From DATJOJ01 sp035507035 (GTDB taxonomy: Bacteria; Acidobacteriota; Terriglobia; Terriglobales; Acidobacteriaceae), in the NCBI GenBank assembly GCA_035507035.1, contig DATJOJ010000048.1, positions 310,001 to 374,000 of the forward strand: a stretch of DNA of 64,000 bases. Direction: 5' to 3'. Position numbers and translations under genes: made by a program. Below are positions 51,710-60,011 of the stretch, piece by piece; within the stretch, counting starts at the first letter, position 1; each line of letters starts with the position of its first letter. Under the pieces are notes generated by a model. It did not search any database, was not told where the DNA came from, and saw only the letters and a program-made list of their open reading frames with translations.

Positions 51710-53404
51710 TTGGCTCTTGACGATAAGTACGAAGACATTAAGAAGTTGATCGACACCGGAAAGGAGAAGGGTTACTTGACTTATGATCAGGTAAACGATC
51801 TCATTCCGCAGGACGTCCATTCTCCCGAAGATCTCGACGATCTTCTCACCACCATCGGCACCCAGGGCATCGACGTGCTCGAAGGGCCGAAACCGCCCGG
51901 CGCAGCCTTCGACAAAAAGTTCGAAGAAGGCGAAGAAATGGGCGATGATGTTGAACTCGACCTCACGCCCGGCGCTCTTGAAAAAACCAATGACCCGGTG
52001 CGCATGTATCTGCGCGAGATGGGTACGGTTCCGCTACTCACACGCGAGGGCGAAGTCGAGATTGCCAAGCGCATCGAGCGCGGCCAGCTCCGCGTCCTCA
52101 AGGCGCTTTCGCGTTCTCCTATCGTTATCGGCGAGCTGCTCGCCATGGGCGAGGACCTTAAAAAGGGCGTCCGTTCCATCAAGGAAGTCGTCACTTTCGA
52201 CGAAGAAGAAATCACCGACGAAATTCTGCAGAACCGTCTGAAGGATTTCACTGGCAAGATCGACGAACTGGCCAAAGCCTACAAAAAGGCCAATCAGTTG
52301 ATCGAGAAGTTTGCCACCGTCAATCAGAAGAAGCGCCCCAAGGACTACCGCCGCTACCGCCTGAATACGGCCCGCGCCATCGTGGAAGTTTCCCTCTGCG
52401 TGCGTAATCTTGGCTTCACCAATGCCGAGCGCAAACGTCTTATCGACCGTGTCAACAAAACGGTCGACACCATGCGTTCCCTCGACCGCCAGTCGATCAA
52501 CCTCGAAAAGAAAGCCGATGCGACGCGCAGCGAAGAACAGCGCAAAGAATATCGTCGGCAGTCGCGCGCCATTCGCGCCGAACTCGAAAAACTCGAGCTT
52601 GAAACCACAGTTGTGTTCCTGGAGCTCAAGCGCACCCAGCGCGAAATCATCCAGGGCGACATGGACGCGGAGCAGGCGAAGCGTGAGTTGATCGAAGCCA
52701 ACCTGCGGCTGGTGGTTTCTATCGCTAAGAAATACACCAACCGCGGCCTGCAATTCCTCGATTTAATTCAAGAAGGCAACATCGGTTTGATGAAGGCCGT
52801 CGACAAGTTCGAATACCGCCGTGGCTACAAGTTTTCCACTTATGCCACGTGGTGGATTCGCCAGGCGATTACCCGCGCCATTGCCGATCAGGCTCGTACC
52901 ATTCGTATCCCGGTCCACATGATCGAAACCATCAACAAGCTGATCCGCACTTCGCGTCAGCTTGTTCAGGAACTCGGCCGCGAACCGACCTCGGAAGAAA
53001 TCGCCAAACGCATGGACATTCCGGTGGCGAAAGTCCGCAAGGTGCTGAAGATCGCGCAGGAACCGATCTCGCTCGAAACTCCGATCGGCGAGGAAGAAGA
53101 TTCGCATCTCGGCGATTTCATCGAGGACCGGGCCGTGGTTTCGCCCGCCGAGGCTGTCATCAACGTTAACTTGAAGGACCAGACTTCGCAGGTGCTGCGT
53201 ACCCTGACTCCGCGCGAAGAGAAAGTCATCAAGATGCGTTTTGGCCTGGAAGACGGCAGCGAGCACACACTGGAAGAAGTTGGCCAGTCATTTGCCGTGA
53301 CACGCGAGCGCATCCGCCAGATTGAAGCCAAGGCTCTGCGCAAGCTGCGTCATCCCTCGCGCTCGCGGAAGCTGCGGGCGTTCATGGACGGCGTGCACGA
53401 CTAA
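51710..53404 (+). CDS. rpoD: Primary sigma factor RpoD
   Basis: A 564-residue sigma-70. Region 1.1 (KKLIDTGKEKGYLTYDQVNDLIP), region 1.2 (DPVRMYLREMGTVPLLTREGEVEIAKRIERG), region 2 (ANLRLVVSIAKKYTNRGLQFLDLIQEGNIGLMKAVDKFEYRRGYKFSTYATWWIRQAITRAIADQARTIRIPVHM), region 3 and region 4 (LEEVGQSFAVTRERIRQIEAKALRKLRHPSRSRKLRAF) are all present. The start is TTG, with GAGGAAA about 11 bases upstream; the alternative Met lie inside conserved region 1.1. A strong terminator follows. Confidence 0.98.
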   Translation: MALDDKYEDIKKLIDTGKEKGYLTYDQVNDLIPQDVHSPEDLDDLLTTIGTQGIDVLEGPKPPGAAFDKKFEEGEEMGDDVELDLTPGALEKTNDPVRMYLREMGTVPLLTREGEVEIAKRIERGQLRVLKALSRSPIVIGELLAMGEDLKKGVRSIKEVVTFDEEEITDEILQNRLKDFTGKIDELAKAYKKANQLIEKFATVNQKKRPKDYRRYRLNTARAIVEVSLCVRNLGFTNAERKRLIDRVNKTVDTMRSLDRQSINLEKKADATRSEEQRKEYRRQSRAIRAELEKLELETTVVFLELKRTQREIIQGDMDAEQAKRELIEANLRLVVSIAKKYTNRGLQFLDLIQEGNIGLMKAVDKFEYRRGYKFSTYATWWIRQAITRAIADQARTIRIPVHMIETINKLIRTSRQLVQELGREPTSEEIAKRMDIPVAKVRKVLKIAQEPISLETPIGEEEDSHLGDFIEDRAVVSPAEAVINVNLKDQTSQVLRTLTPREEKVIKMRFGLEDGSEHTLEEVGQSFAVTRERIRQIEAKALRKLRHPSRSRKLRAFMDGVHD

Positions 53405-53425
53405 GCTCCCATAAACAAAAGAAAT

Positions 53426-53450
53426 GGGCGCGAGCCATCGCGCCCTTTTT
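53426..53450 (+). terminator. Intrinsic terminator of rpoD
   Basis: A perfect 8-bp stem (GGGCGCGA / TCGCGCCC) with a GCCA loop is followed by TTTTT. It lies 22 bases past the rpoD stop. Confidence 0.92.
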
Positions 53451-53937
53451 CCTGCGATTTTCACCTGTGCAAATCTGTGGCCGATCTTTTTCCGCTTTTT
53501 CCTTGACTTTCCACAAGCAATTCTTTTGCTCCACAGTTTCTGCACAGTCCGCCTGCAATTTTTTGTTGCAGCTTCCTTCCATTTCAAGCAAAGTGCTGGC
53601 CAGCGCATACGTGAGATGTCTGAAGAGCGCTGCTACGATTGCTGGGAGCTGGTTGTTTTCCGGCAGTTCTCGAGGGTGAATTGCTGGAAGGGTTTCCCTC
53701 ATGCGCCACTGCGCGTTGTGGGCTACCAAGGCGTTGCGGCCTCCTCGAAGGTCCCTCCCACGGAAGGACTGAGCGGCTGGTTAACGGCAATTGCTGCAAT
53801 TTGCGACGTGTAGATCCCCGTCTGCCGCGCGCGATTTGCAGGGTGCGTAGAGAAACGGGTACTCCGCGTGAGTGCGGTTTCGAAACGTGCGCCTCTCTGC
53901 CTTGTGCGGTGAGGGCAGTCCAGGCATCCACGAGCGA

Positions 53938-53976
53938 AGCGGTCGGAGGTGGCTGGCCTCCGACCGCTCTAATTTT
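53938..53976 (+). terminator. Strong terminator in the rpoD-dnaB interval
   Basis: A perfect 12-bp stem (AGCGGTCGGAGG / CCTCCGACCGCT) with a 7-base loop is followed by CTAATTTTT. No CDS ends upstream of it, suggesting it closes an untranslated transcript on the + strand. Confidence 0.75.
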
Positions 53977-53978
53977 TG

Positions 53979-54058
53979 CTCGTCGCCGTAGAACCTCGTC
54001 GCGGTAGAACCTCGTCGCCGTAGAACCTCGTCGCCGCAGAACCCCGTCGCGGTAGAAC
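53979..54058. repeat. Five tandem 16-bp repeats upstream of dnaB
   Basis: Five head-to-tail copies of CTCGTCGCCGTAGAAC with one or two substitutions each (C/G at position 9, T/C at 2 and 11) span 80 bases directly. They lie about 215 bases before the dnaB start and immediately after the terminator. They could be protein-binding iterons or slippage products. Confidence 0.85.
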
Positions 54059-54092
54059 TCTGTGTGCCCCCTGTGCCCTCTGTGTTTTGGAT
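54057..54092. repeat. CACAGAG-type dispersed repeat, site 2
   Basis: The + strand reads CTCTGTGTGCCCCCTGTGCC and CTCTGTG, the same family as the sites at 17.4 and 61.85 kb. Confidence 0.5.
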
Positions 54093-54274
54093 TTCTTGGA
54101 TCTAAGCTCGATCTGGCTTGTTCTCCTTCCATTCGCCTATAATCTCCCCAGCAAACATGCGTCCAACAAAAAATCTGTTTCTTCCGGTTTTTCCAAAAAC
54201 CTGCGGCTTCTTCACAAGCGATGTGTCTCTAATATCCCATTTGCAGTCGAGCCGCATTTTCATCTGGAGAAACT

Positions 54275-55645
54275 TTGGCAACCACTGATTACTCGCTCGC
54301 GCACACGCTTCCGGCCAATGTCGAAGCCGAGCGCTCCATCCTCGGCGCCATCCTTCTCGACAATCACGCTTTCAATGAAGCTGCCGAGCACCTGAAGGCC
54401 GAAGATTTCTCCCTCGATTCTCACCGTCGCATTTATTCGCGCATGGTCGAACTGGCCGACTCTTCCCGCCCGATCGACCTTATTACCCTTGCCGAGGAAC
54501 TTGATCGCTGCAAAGAACTCGAGGCCATCGGAGAAGTCGCCTACTTGTCCAGTCTCCTGGATGGTGTTCCCGATCGGCCGAGCATCGAGCACTACATCAA
54601 AATCGTTCGCGACAAGGCGCTCCTGCGGGGATTGATTCACGCGGCCAACGGAGCGATCGCCCGCGCGGCGGAGCAAGCCGACCCTGCCGAAGAAATTCTC
54701 AACGATGCGGAAGCCGCCATCTTTCAGCTCTCCGAAAAACGTATCGGACGCGGCTTCATGGGCGTGCAGGAGATCGTCAAAGAATCGTTTGGATCGGTCG
54801 ACGCCTTGCTCCAACGTGGCCAGCGCATCACCGGATTGGAAACGCATTACGCGGATCTCGACGAAAAAACCAGCGGTCTGCAGCCTTCCGACCTCATCAT
54901 CATCGCCGCCCGTCCCTCCATGGGCAAAACATCCCTGGCTCTTAACATCGCCGAAAACGTTGCGATCATCGATCAGAAAGTCGTCGCCGTTTTCTCTCTG
55001 GAAATGTCACGCGAAGCTCTCTTGCAGCGTCTTCTCTGCTCCCTCGCCCGGGTCGACTCCCACAAGTTCCGCACTGGCTCGCTCTGGAAAGACGATCTAA
55101 ACAAGGTCCACCACGCGCTGGAGCAGTTGGTCAACGCTCCCGTCTTCATCGACGACACGCCCGGGATCGCGCTCAGCGAAATGCGAGCCAAAGCCCGCCG
55201 CCTGATGCAATCCCAAGGCCGGCTCGATCTGATCATCGTCGACTACCTGCAACTCATGTCCGGTGGGAGCCGCCGCTACGAAAACCGCACTCAAGAAGTC
55301 TCGGCGATTTCTCGTGGCCTCAAAGGGCTGGCAAAAGAGTTATCGGTTCCTCTCGTCGCCCTCTCCCAGTTGAGTCGCGCGCCCGAGAGCCGTGGCTCGA
55401 CCGACCATCGTCCACAACTTGCCGACCTGCGTGAGTCCGGTTCCATAGAGCAGGATGCCGACGTGGTAGCCTTCATCTTCCGCGAAGAGGTCTACAAACC
55501 TGACGACCCGGAACTCGACGGTATTGCCGAATTGATCATCCGCAAGCAGCGCAACGGCCCGACCGGAACCATAAAAATGGCTTTCCTCAAGGGATCTACG
55601 CGGTTCGATTCGCTAGCCCATGGCGGCTCGGGCTCTGACGAATAA
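54275..55645 (+). CDS. dnaB: Replicative DNA helicase DnaB
   Basis: A 456-residue helicase. The N-terminal domain (LPANVEAERSILGAILLDNHAFNEAAEHLKAEDF) and the RecA-like motor are complete: Walker A ARPSMGKTSLALNIA, H1a segment VAVFSLEMSREALLQRL, Walker B DLIIVDYLQLMS, and QEVSAISRGLKGLAKELSVPLVALSQLSR with the Arg finger region. No intein is present. The start TTG at 54275 has GGAG 6 bases upstream and is preferred over later codons, which would remove conserved N-terminal residues. Confidence 0.96.
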   Translation: MATTDYSLAHTLPANVEAERSILGAILLDNHAFNEAAEHLKAEDFSLDSHRRIYSRMVELADSSRPIDLITLAEELDRCKELEAIGEVAYLSSLLDGVPDRPSIEHYIKIVRDKALLRGLIHAANGAIARAAEQADPAEEILNDAEAAIFQLSEKRIGRGFMGVQEIVKESFGSVDALLQRGQRITGLETHYADLDEKTSGLQPSDLIIIAARPSMGKTSLALNIAENVAIIDQKVVAVFSLEMSREALLQRLLCSLARVDSHKFRTGSLWKDDLNKVHHALEQLVNAPVFIDDTPGIALSEMRAKARRLMQSQGRLDLIIVDYLQLMSGGSRRYENRTQEVSAISRGLKGLAKELSVPLVALSQLSRAPESRGSTDHRPQLADLRESGSIEQDADVVAFIFREEVYKPDDPELDGIAELIIRKQRNGPTGTIKMAFLKGSTRFDSLAHGGSGSDE

Positions 55646-55804
55646 CCGCTAGCACTTGTGCGATGCGCGCCCCAAACCCTGTGGAAAATATTGTGGAACC
55701 GTGGGCCCAGGCACAAATGCGACGGTCCGCCGCTGGCCGGGTTGGTCCAGTTTGACCCGCTCCGAGGGGTGTAAGTCACACGATCAAGTGACGTTACCAG
55801 TTTG

Positions 55805-56413
55805 TCAACGGCTGTTGACAGATGGATTTAACGCCCTCGCAGTTCCTGGCAACCTTTGAGATTTGCACATTTCTAGTGCATGCACCTTTGGGTAGGGGTC
55901 CGGACTTTCAGCTCCTAGGTCGACCCGATCGTCCTCAAGGTCTGAAGAGGTAACACCCGGATCGGCGCAGCCTTCGATATGGCTGACGGCGCGGACGGAG
56001 CAGGGCCGGGTGCAGAGCAGGTGCCAGGCTTCTTTGTAGGGCGCGAATTCGGAGGTTTCGGACGCGGGGCGCAGGCTGATGTTGCCGCGGCCAAAAATCA
56101 GTTTGGCGGGAATGATGTACCAAGCGTCCTCGGGGATGACCAGAGCGGCAATAAAATCGAAGACGTCGCCAACGTACGGGCGATGGCCGCCTCGCACCGA
56201 GCACTTGTAAGCGCTGCCGCTCCTGGCCAGAGTGGACTTAACCTGCACGCGCAGCAGGCATCCGTGGTCGCCGATGACGAAATCGAAATGGGCCATTTCT
56301 CCGAAGGGCTTGTTGACGGTCAGGCCCTGTTCGGCGGCGCGGGTCATGAAATACATTTCCGCCCATTCGCCGCGCAGCTTACGGTCGCTGATTACTGCTT
56401 CTGTTTTTTTCAT
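55805..56413 (-). CDS. PD-(D/E)XK nuclease-like protein (group I intron endonuclease type)
   Basis: A 202-residue protein from the ATG at 56413. It shows the small nuclease core: RGEWAEMYFMTRAAEQGLTVNKPFGEMAHFDFVIGDHGCLLRVQVKSTLARSGSAY (a Glu in helix 1, then Asp in FDFVI and Q-V-K in the catalytic strand), followed by DFIAALVIPEDAWYIIPAKLI. This matches the PD-(D/E)XK family that includes homing-like endonucleases. The last 30 residues (EMCKSQRLPGTARALNPSV) encode the left direct repeat. Upstream lies copy B of the leader element and a terminator. The flanking direct repeats suggest a mobile cassette. No intron or intein target was found. Confidence 0.75.
   Translation of the reverse strand: MKKTEAVISDRKLRGEWAEMYFMTRAAEQGLTVNKPFGEMAHFDFVIGDHGCLLRVQVKSTLARSGSAYKCSVRGGHRPYVGDVFDFIAALVIPEDAWYIIPAKLIFGRGNISLRPASETSEFAPYKEAWHLLCTRPCSVRAVSHIEGCADPGVTSSDLEDDRVDLGAESPDPYPKVHALEMCKSQRLPGTARALNPSVNSR
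55839..55869. repeat. Direct repeat, left copy flanking the nuclease
   Basis: GCAGTTCCTGG, then 7 bases, then TGAGATTTGCACA. The same two blocks recur at 56735-56763, separated by 5 bases. They enclose the nuclease gene, its terminator and the leader copy B. Confidence 0.7.
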
Positions 56414-56458
56414 GGAGTGGGTTCCGGTTGAGCTTTCGGGGACATTGAGGCACACAAA

Positions 56459-56483
56459 AAAGCACGGCTATAAGCCGTGCTTT
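56459..56483 (-). terminator. Intrinsic terminator before the nuclease gene
   Basis: An 11-bp perfect stem (AAAGCACGGCT / AGCCGTGCTTT) with a 3-base loop is followed on the minus strand by TTTTTTGTGT. It stands between leader copy B and the nuclease ATG (46 bases away). Confidence 0.87.
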
Positions 56484-56502
56484 GTATTTATCCCCTAGTT
56501 AT

Positions 56503-56606
56503 AGAATATCAAACCGCGGGGGTAAGTTGGACACGATTGGGAAATTTATTTTGGGAATGGAATGAGGGGATTAGGGGGAAATTGGGGTAAAAGGGGGCTT
56601 GACAAG
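56503..56606 (-). repeat. Leader repeat, copy B (CTTGTCAAG ... GTTTGATATTCT)
   Basis: On the minus strand CTTGTCAAG (56606-56598) and GTTTGATATTCT (56514-56503) are 95 bases apart, as in copy A at 9453-9556. The frame reads SCQ ... QLTPAV-stop, but an in-frame TAA just upstream shows no protein is made from it here. A C-rich, Asn-free middle replaces the copy A middle. Confidence 0.75.
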
Positions 56607-56734
56607 ATTTTTGCCCAGGTTAGCTGGCAAAGGCGCTCGCGGAACCTGGGCCACCGGGCCTTATGTAACTGATACGAATCGCTATGATTACGGGCTTGTA
56701 AAGATGTGTAAGGGCGGAGTGGCGGTATTGGTTG

Positions 56735-56763
56735 GCAGTTCCTGGAAGTCTGAGATTTGCACA
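56735..56763. repeat. Direct repeat, right copy
   Basis: GCAGTTCCTGG-N5-TGAGATTTGCACA, matching 55839-55869; 896 bases separate their starts. It lies 30 bases beyond the stop of the kinase gene. Confidence 0.7.
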
Positions 56764-56792
56764 ATCGGAAGGGCATCGGCGACGTCCAAGGA

Positions 56793-59756
56793 TCACTGCA
56801 ACCCGGCGTATTCCGCCTTCGCTTCCTTCAAAATGGGGATATCAGGATCGGCGTCTTTCCAGAGGCCGAGAAAATCCTGATAGGCAGTGCGGGCTTTTGT
56901 CGTGTCGCCTGAAAGCGCATACGCTCGGGCCAGCCCCAAATGCGCCAGCGCGCCGACGGGATCGTTTTGAACGGCGCCGGGATTGTTCACGATCTTCTGG
57001 AACTCCGTCGCGGCAGCGCTCCCTTGTCCCAACTTCAGATAAGCGTTACCCCGAATGTAAGCCGGCCAAAGAGTTTGCCCGAGTTCGTATGGCATAGCCG
57101 GCACGAGGGCCTCGACCGCCTTGGCAGCATTGCCGCTCTGCAAAGCCTCCGCCCCACGGATCATCGGCAGATATTGCATTTGCACGATCGTATCTTCAGG
57201 GAAGCGCTTGGCCAAATCATCGGCCAGCCGTAGGGCCTGGGCCGAGTCGCCTGCCAAGGCAAGTGCGATTCCGCCATAGCCTCCAACATCCCTGCCATTC
57301 GAAAGCGTTAGCCCTGCCTGCGCCTGCTGTTTAGCGAAGGCCGCATTGCCCGCCCCGGCTTCGTGAACGGCGCCCGCGGCCAGATAAAGCGCGGCTGTCT
57401 CTTTTTCATCTGCGCGGGTTGCGGAGTCGCCCGCTCGCCGCACCAGCTCCCTTTTCCTGGCAAACTGCCCGGCGTAACCGGCAGTGTCGGATTCAAGGAA
57501 GAGGATTATATCTTCGAACCCAGGCTTGCCCATCACGGCGGCCGCTTCACGCTCCATCCCTGCCGCGTCGTGCTGCAGGAAGGCAACCGAGTAAAGGTTG
57601 ACATGAATACTGGGGGAATCCAGATGCTTCGCTTGCGCCTCCTGGACCGTGGCTTTGGCTTCATCCAGCCGGTTGAGGTACACATACGAGGCCACGACAT
57701 TCGCGTAGCTAAGACCGGTCGGATTCAGTTTCAAAGCTTCCTGGTTTGCTGCCAGGGACTTCTCATATTCCCCCAGCGTCAGATAGATGAATCCCAGGTT
57801 CGTGATGGGAGTGCTGTCGCGTGGATAGGTCTGCGCCCACAGTTCGAAGGTTTTGCGGGCGGCTTCAAGATTCCCAAGAGCCTGCTGTTCATAATGCGAG
57901 GCGATGTAAAATTTCTCCCGCTCGCTCACCCGCTCGCGCAACTCGTACGCCTTGCGCTGATTCTCGGCTGCGCGTGCCGCCTGCCCCAAGTTCGAGTAGC
58001 AGGTTCCTAACCGGGCATACGCCATGGCAAAGTTAGAGTCCAGGCTGATGGCGCGTTGGAACAATGGGATGGCAGCGGCGTAGTCGTTCTTGACCAGCAA
58101 CGCCTGAAAGCCCAGAGTATAGGCTTGCAGGGCCTCGATCGATGGCGTGGTCACACTCTCCGCCGGTGCGTCATATTTCTGCACCGAAGCCAGCGATTCG
58201 CCCAGCTTTTCGCGAAGCTTCGTAGCCGCTTCGCCCAGCGCCTTCAGCACTTGCTCTTTGCTGCCGGCGGTGACTTGCTCCTGGGCCAGCAGGTCGCCGC
58301 TGTGGCAGTTCACCGCCGTCAGGCCGACGACGTAGTCGCTGCCCAGACTTGAAATCGCGCCTTCAATGGTCGCAGAGCTGCCCGTACGCTCGCAGACTTC
58401 TCGCGCCAACTCGCTGGTCAGGCGCACGTCTTTGGGCTGGGTCATCAAAGCCAGCGTTTTCGTGATCTGCTGATCGGAAAGCAGGTTCAGAAACGGCGAT
58501 TGCTCCAGTTGCGCGGAAAGCCCCTGGCGCAGCGTGCCATCGAAGACGGAATCGCTGGTGGTGTTGGTGAAGTCGGCGAGAACGATGGCGTCTTTTTCGG
58601 TCAGGGGCTGGGCTCGATGCGAACGGTAGTAAAGGCCGCCCGCGACGAGCGCGGCGATCGCGACGGCAACTGCGCTGGCGAGCTTCGCTCGCCCCGGACG
58701 GGCGAGGGCGCCCGTCCCCACATGGTCCGCTCGCCCCACATGGCCCGTGGCAGAACCTGCGGAGCTGCGCTCCGCCTGGACGGCCGAGGCGGCCGTCCCT
58801 GCATGGTCCGTGGTGATTGCGGGTACCGAGCCAGAACTTGCGGCCGCAACGCGTCCCGTGTCGGTATCTCGCTTCAGCCGTTGCAGGTCGGTTCGTATAT
58901 CGGCGGCGCTCTGGTAGCGCAGGTTGCGATCTTTTTCCAGAGCCTTATTGATGATGTCTTCGAGCTTCGGAGGAATATCGCGATTGAAGCGAATCGCGGG
59001 CGGCGGGTCGGAATCGAGTATCGCTTTGAAGATCAGTCCAGAGGTGTCACCGTGGAAAGGCAACGACCCTGTCGCCATCTCGTACAGAACCGCGCCAAAG
59101 GAAAACGAGTCCGTGCGGGCATCGAGTTCCTTGCCTTTGACTTGCTCGGGCGACATGTAGGCGACCGTGCCAAGGGTTGAACCGGGACTGGTGAGATGGT
59201 CCGCGTCGACCGAGCCGGTTTGCGTGTTGAGAGACCCAACTTTGCTCGAACTGGTCGGGGCCATGACCTTGGCCAGCCCGAAATCCAGAACCTTGGCGTG
59301 GCCGCGCTTGGTGACAAAAATGTTGGCAGGCTTGATGTCACGATGAACGATGCCTTCTGCATGAGCGGCGTCGAGTGCATCAGCAATCTCGATGGCCAGC
59401 GAAAGGATTTCTTCTGTCTCCAGCGGACGCCCGGCGATCTTATGTTTCAGCGTCAGGCCGTCCAGAAACTCCATGGCGATGAACGCGTCGCCGTGCTGGT
59501 CATCAATTTCGTAGATGGTGCAGATGTTGGGATGGTTCAGAGCGGACGCTGCCTTGGCCTCACGCTGGAAACGGCTGAGGGCTTGCGGATCTTTGGCAAC
59601 ATCGTCGGGCAGGAACTTGAGCGCGACGAAGCGACCGAGCTTTACATCCTCGGCCTTGTAAACCACGCCCATGCCGCCACCGCCGAGTTTTTCGACGATG
59701 CGGTAGTGCGAGATAGTCTGTCCGATCAAACGATGGCGCGCTCCATGCGCGACCAT
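56793..59756 (-). CDS. Ser/Thr protein kinase with C-terminal TPR domain
   Basis: A 987-residue protein. The kinase (residues about 10-290) has the P-loop GGGGMGVVYKAED, VALKFLP (Lys), the catalytic HRDIKPANIFV and the DFGLAK metal motif. A linker of about 60 residues contains two GC-rich palindromes in DNA and encodes repeated Gly/Ala/Arg segments (HVGRADHVGTGALARPGRAK). One transmembrane helix (about 360-380, VAVAIAALVAGGLYY) leads to an extracytoplasmic or soluble TPR array (FRRAISLDSNFAMAYARLGTCYSNLG and several more pairs). This is the common acidobacterial STK-TPR layout. The start is the ATG at 59756. Confidence 0.9.
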   Translation of the reverse strand: MVAHGARHRLIGQTISHYRIVEKLGGGGMGVVYKAEDVKLGRFVALKFLPDDVAKDPQALSRFQREAKAASALNHPNICTIYEIDDQHGDAFIAMEFLDGLTLKHKIAGRPLETEEILSLAIEIADALDAAHAEGIVHRDIKPANIFVTKRGHAKVLDFGLAKVMAPTSSSKVGSLNTQTGSVDADHLTSPGSTLGTVAYMSPEQVKGKELDARTDSFSFGAVLYEMATGSLPFHGDTSGLIFKAILDSDPPPAIRFNRDIPPKLEDIINKALEKDRNLRYQSAADIRTDLQRLKRDTDTGRVAAASSGSVPAITTDHAGTAASAVQAERSSAGSATGHVGRADHVGTGALARPGRAKLASAVAVAIAALVAGGLYYRSHRAQPLTEKDAIVLADFTNTTSDSVFDGTLRQGLSAQLEQSPFLNLLSDQQITKTLALMTQPKDVRLTSELAREVCERTGSSATIEGAISSLGSDYVVGLTAVNCHSGDLLAQEQVTAGSKEQVLKALGEAATKLREKLGESLASVQKYDAPAESVTTPSIEALQAYTLGFQALLVKNDYAAAIPLFQRAISLDSNFAMAYARLGTCYSNLGQAARAAENQRKAYELRERVSEREKFYIASHYEQQALGNLEAARKTFELWAQTYPRDSTPITNLGFIYLTLGEYEKSLAANQEALKLNPTGLSYANVVASYVYLNRLDEAKATVQEAQAKHLDSPSIHVNLYSVAFLQHDAAGMEREAAAVMGKPGFEDIILFLESDTAGYAGQFARKRELVRRAGDSATRADEKETAALYLAAGAVHEAGAGNAAFAKQQAQAGLTLSNGRDVGGYGGIALALAGDSAQALRLADDLAKRFPEDTIVQMQYLPMIRGAEALQSGNAAKAVEALVPAMPYELGQTLWPAYIRGNAYLKLGQGSAAATEFQKIVNNPGAVQNDPVGALAHLGLARAYALSGDTTKARTAYQDFLGLWKDADPDIPILKEAKAEYAGLQ
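58696..58798. repeat. Two REP-like palindromes in the kinase linker
   Basis: GGACGGGCG-AGGG-CGCCCGTCC occupies 58696-58717 and GGACGGCCG-AGG-CGGCCGTCC occupies 58778-58798. Both have 9-bp perfect stems and the same small-loop design. They lie in frame in the coding sequence of the kinase. Confidence 0.75.
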
Positions 59757-59980
59757 GTTAGGCGTCGGGATGAGTCAAGTCAATGAGGGATGACGCGGAA
59801 TGGGGTCGTCGAATCTTGCGCCAGAGTTCGCCGGATCATGAGTACCGCTTGGCCGTGAGATCGGGCCCGCCGGTAAAGGTATGGGCTTACGGGATGACGT
59901 GACATGAATCAGTTGAGGGAAAGCAGATTCCTCACCGCTAAAGCGGATTCGGAATGACAAGGGAGTGAGTGTACAGGATT

Positions 59981-60000
59981 GGCGGGCGCGGGCGCCCGCC
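59981..60000. repeat. REP-like palindrome upstream of lepA 3' end
   Basis: GGCGGGCG-CGGG-CGCCCGCC, an 8-bp perfect stem with a 4-base loop, of the same design as the kinase-linker palindromes. It lies in the gap between the kinase gene start and the lepA stop. Confidence 0.7.
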
Positions 60001-60011
60001 CCTACACGAGC

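Larger units (their letters stand above)
53451..54274. other. Non-coding interval between rpoD and dnaB, possible RNA gene
   Basis: About 820 bases lie without a convincing CDS; frames here are short and rich in Arg/Cys/Pro. The segment 53584-53968 is dense in local inverted repeats: GTCCCTCC...GGAAGGAC, AGGG-TTT-CCCT, and CTGCAA-N7-TTGCAG at the 5' side. It ends in a strong terminator, so an untranslated RNA is possible. Diagnostic motifs of RNase P RNA, tmRNA and SRP RNA were not found. A 6S-like RNA cannot be excluded. A tandem repeat occupies 53979-54058. Confidence 0.4.

Noticed and set aside
53979..54058. CRISPR array
   Set aside because: The units are head-to-tail without spacers and only 16 bases long.
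53584..54132. Open frames on both strands in the rpoD-dnaB interval
   Set aside because: Cys/Arg/Pro-rich products, no ribosome sites, overlapping a perfect terminator and tandem repeats.
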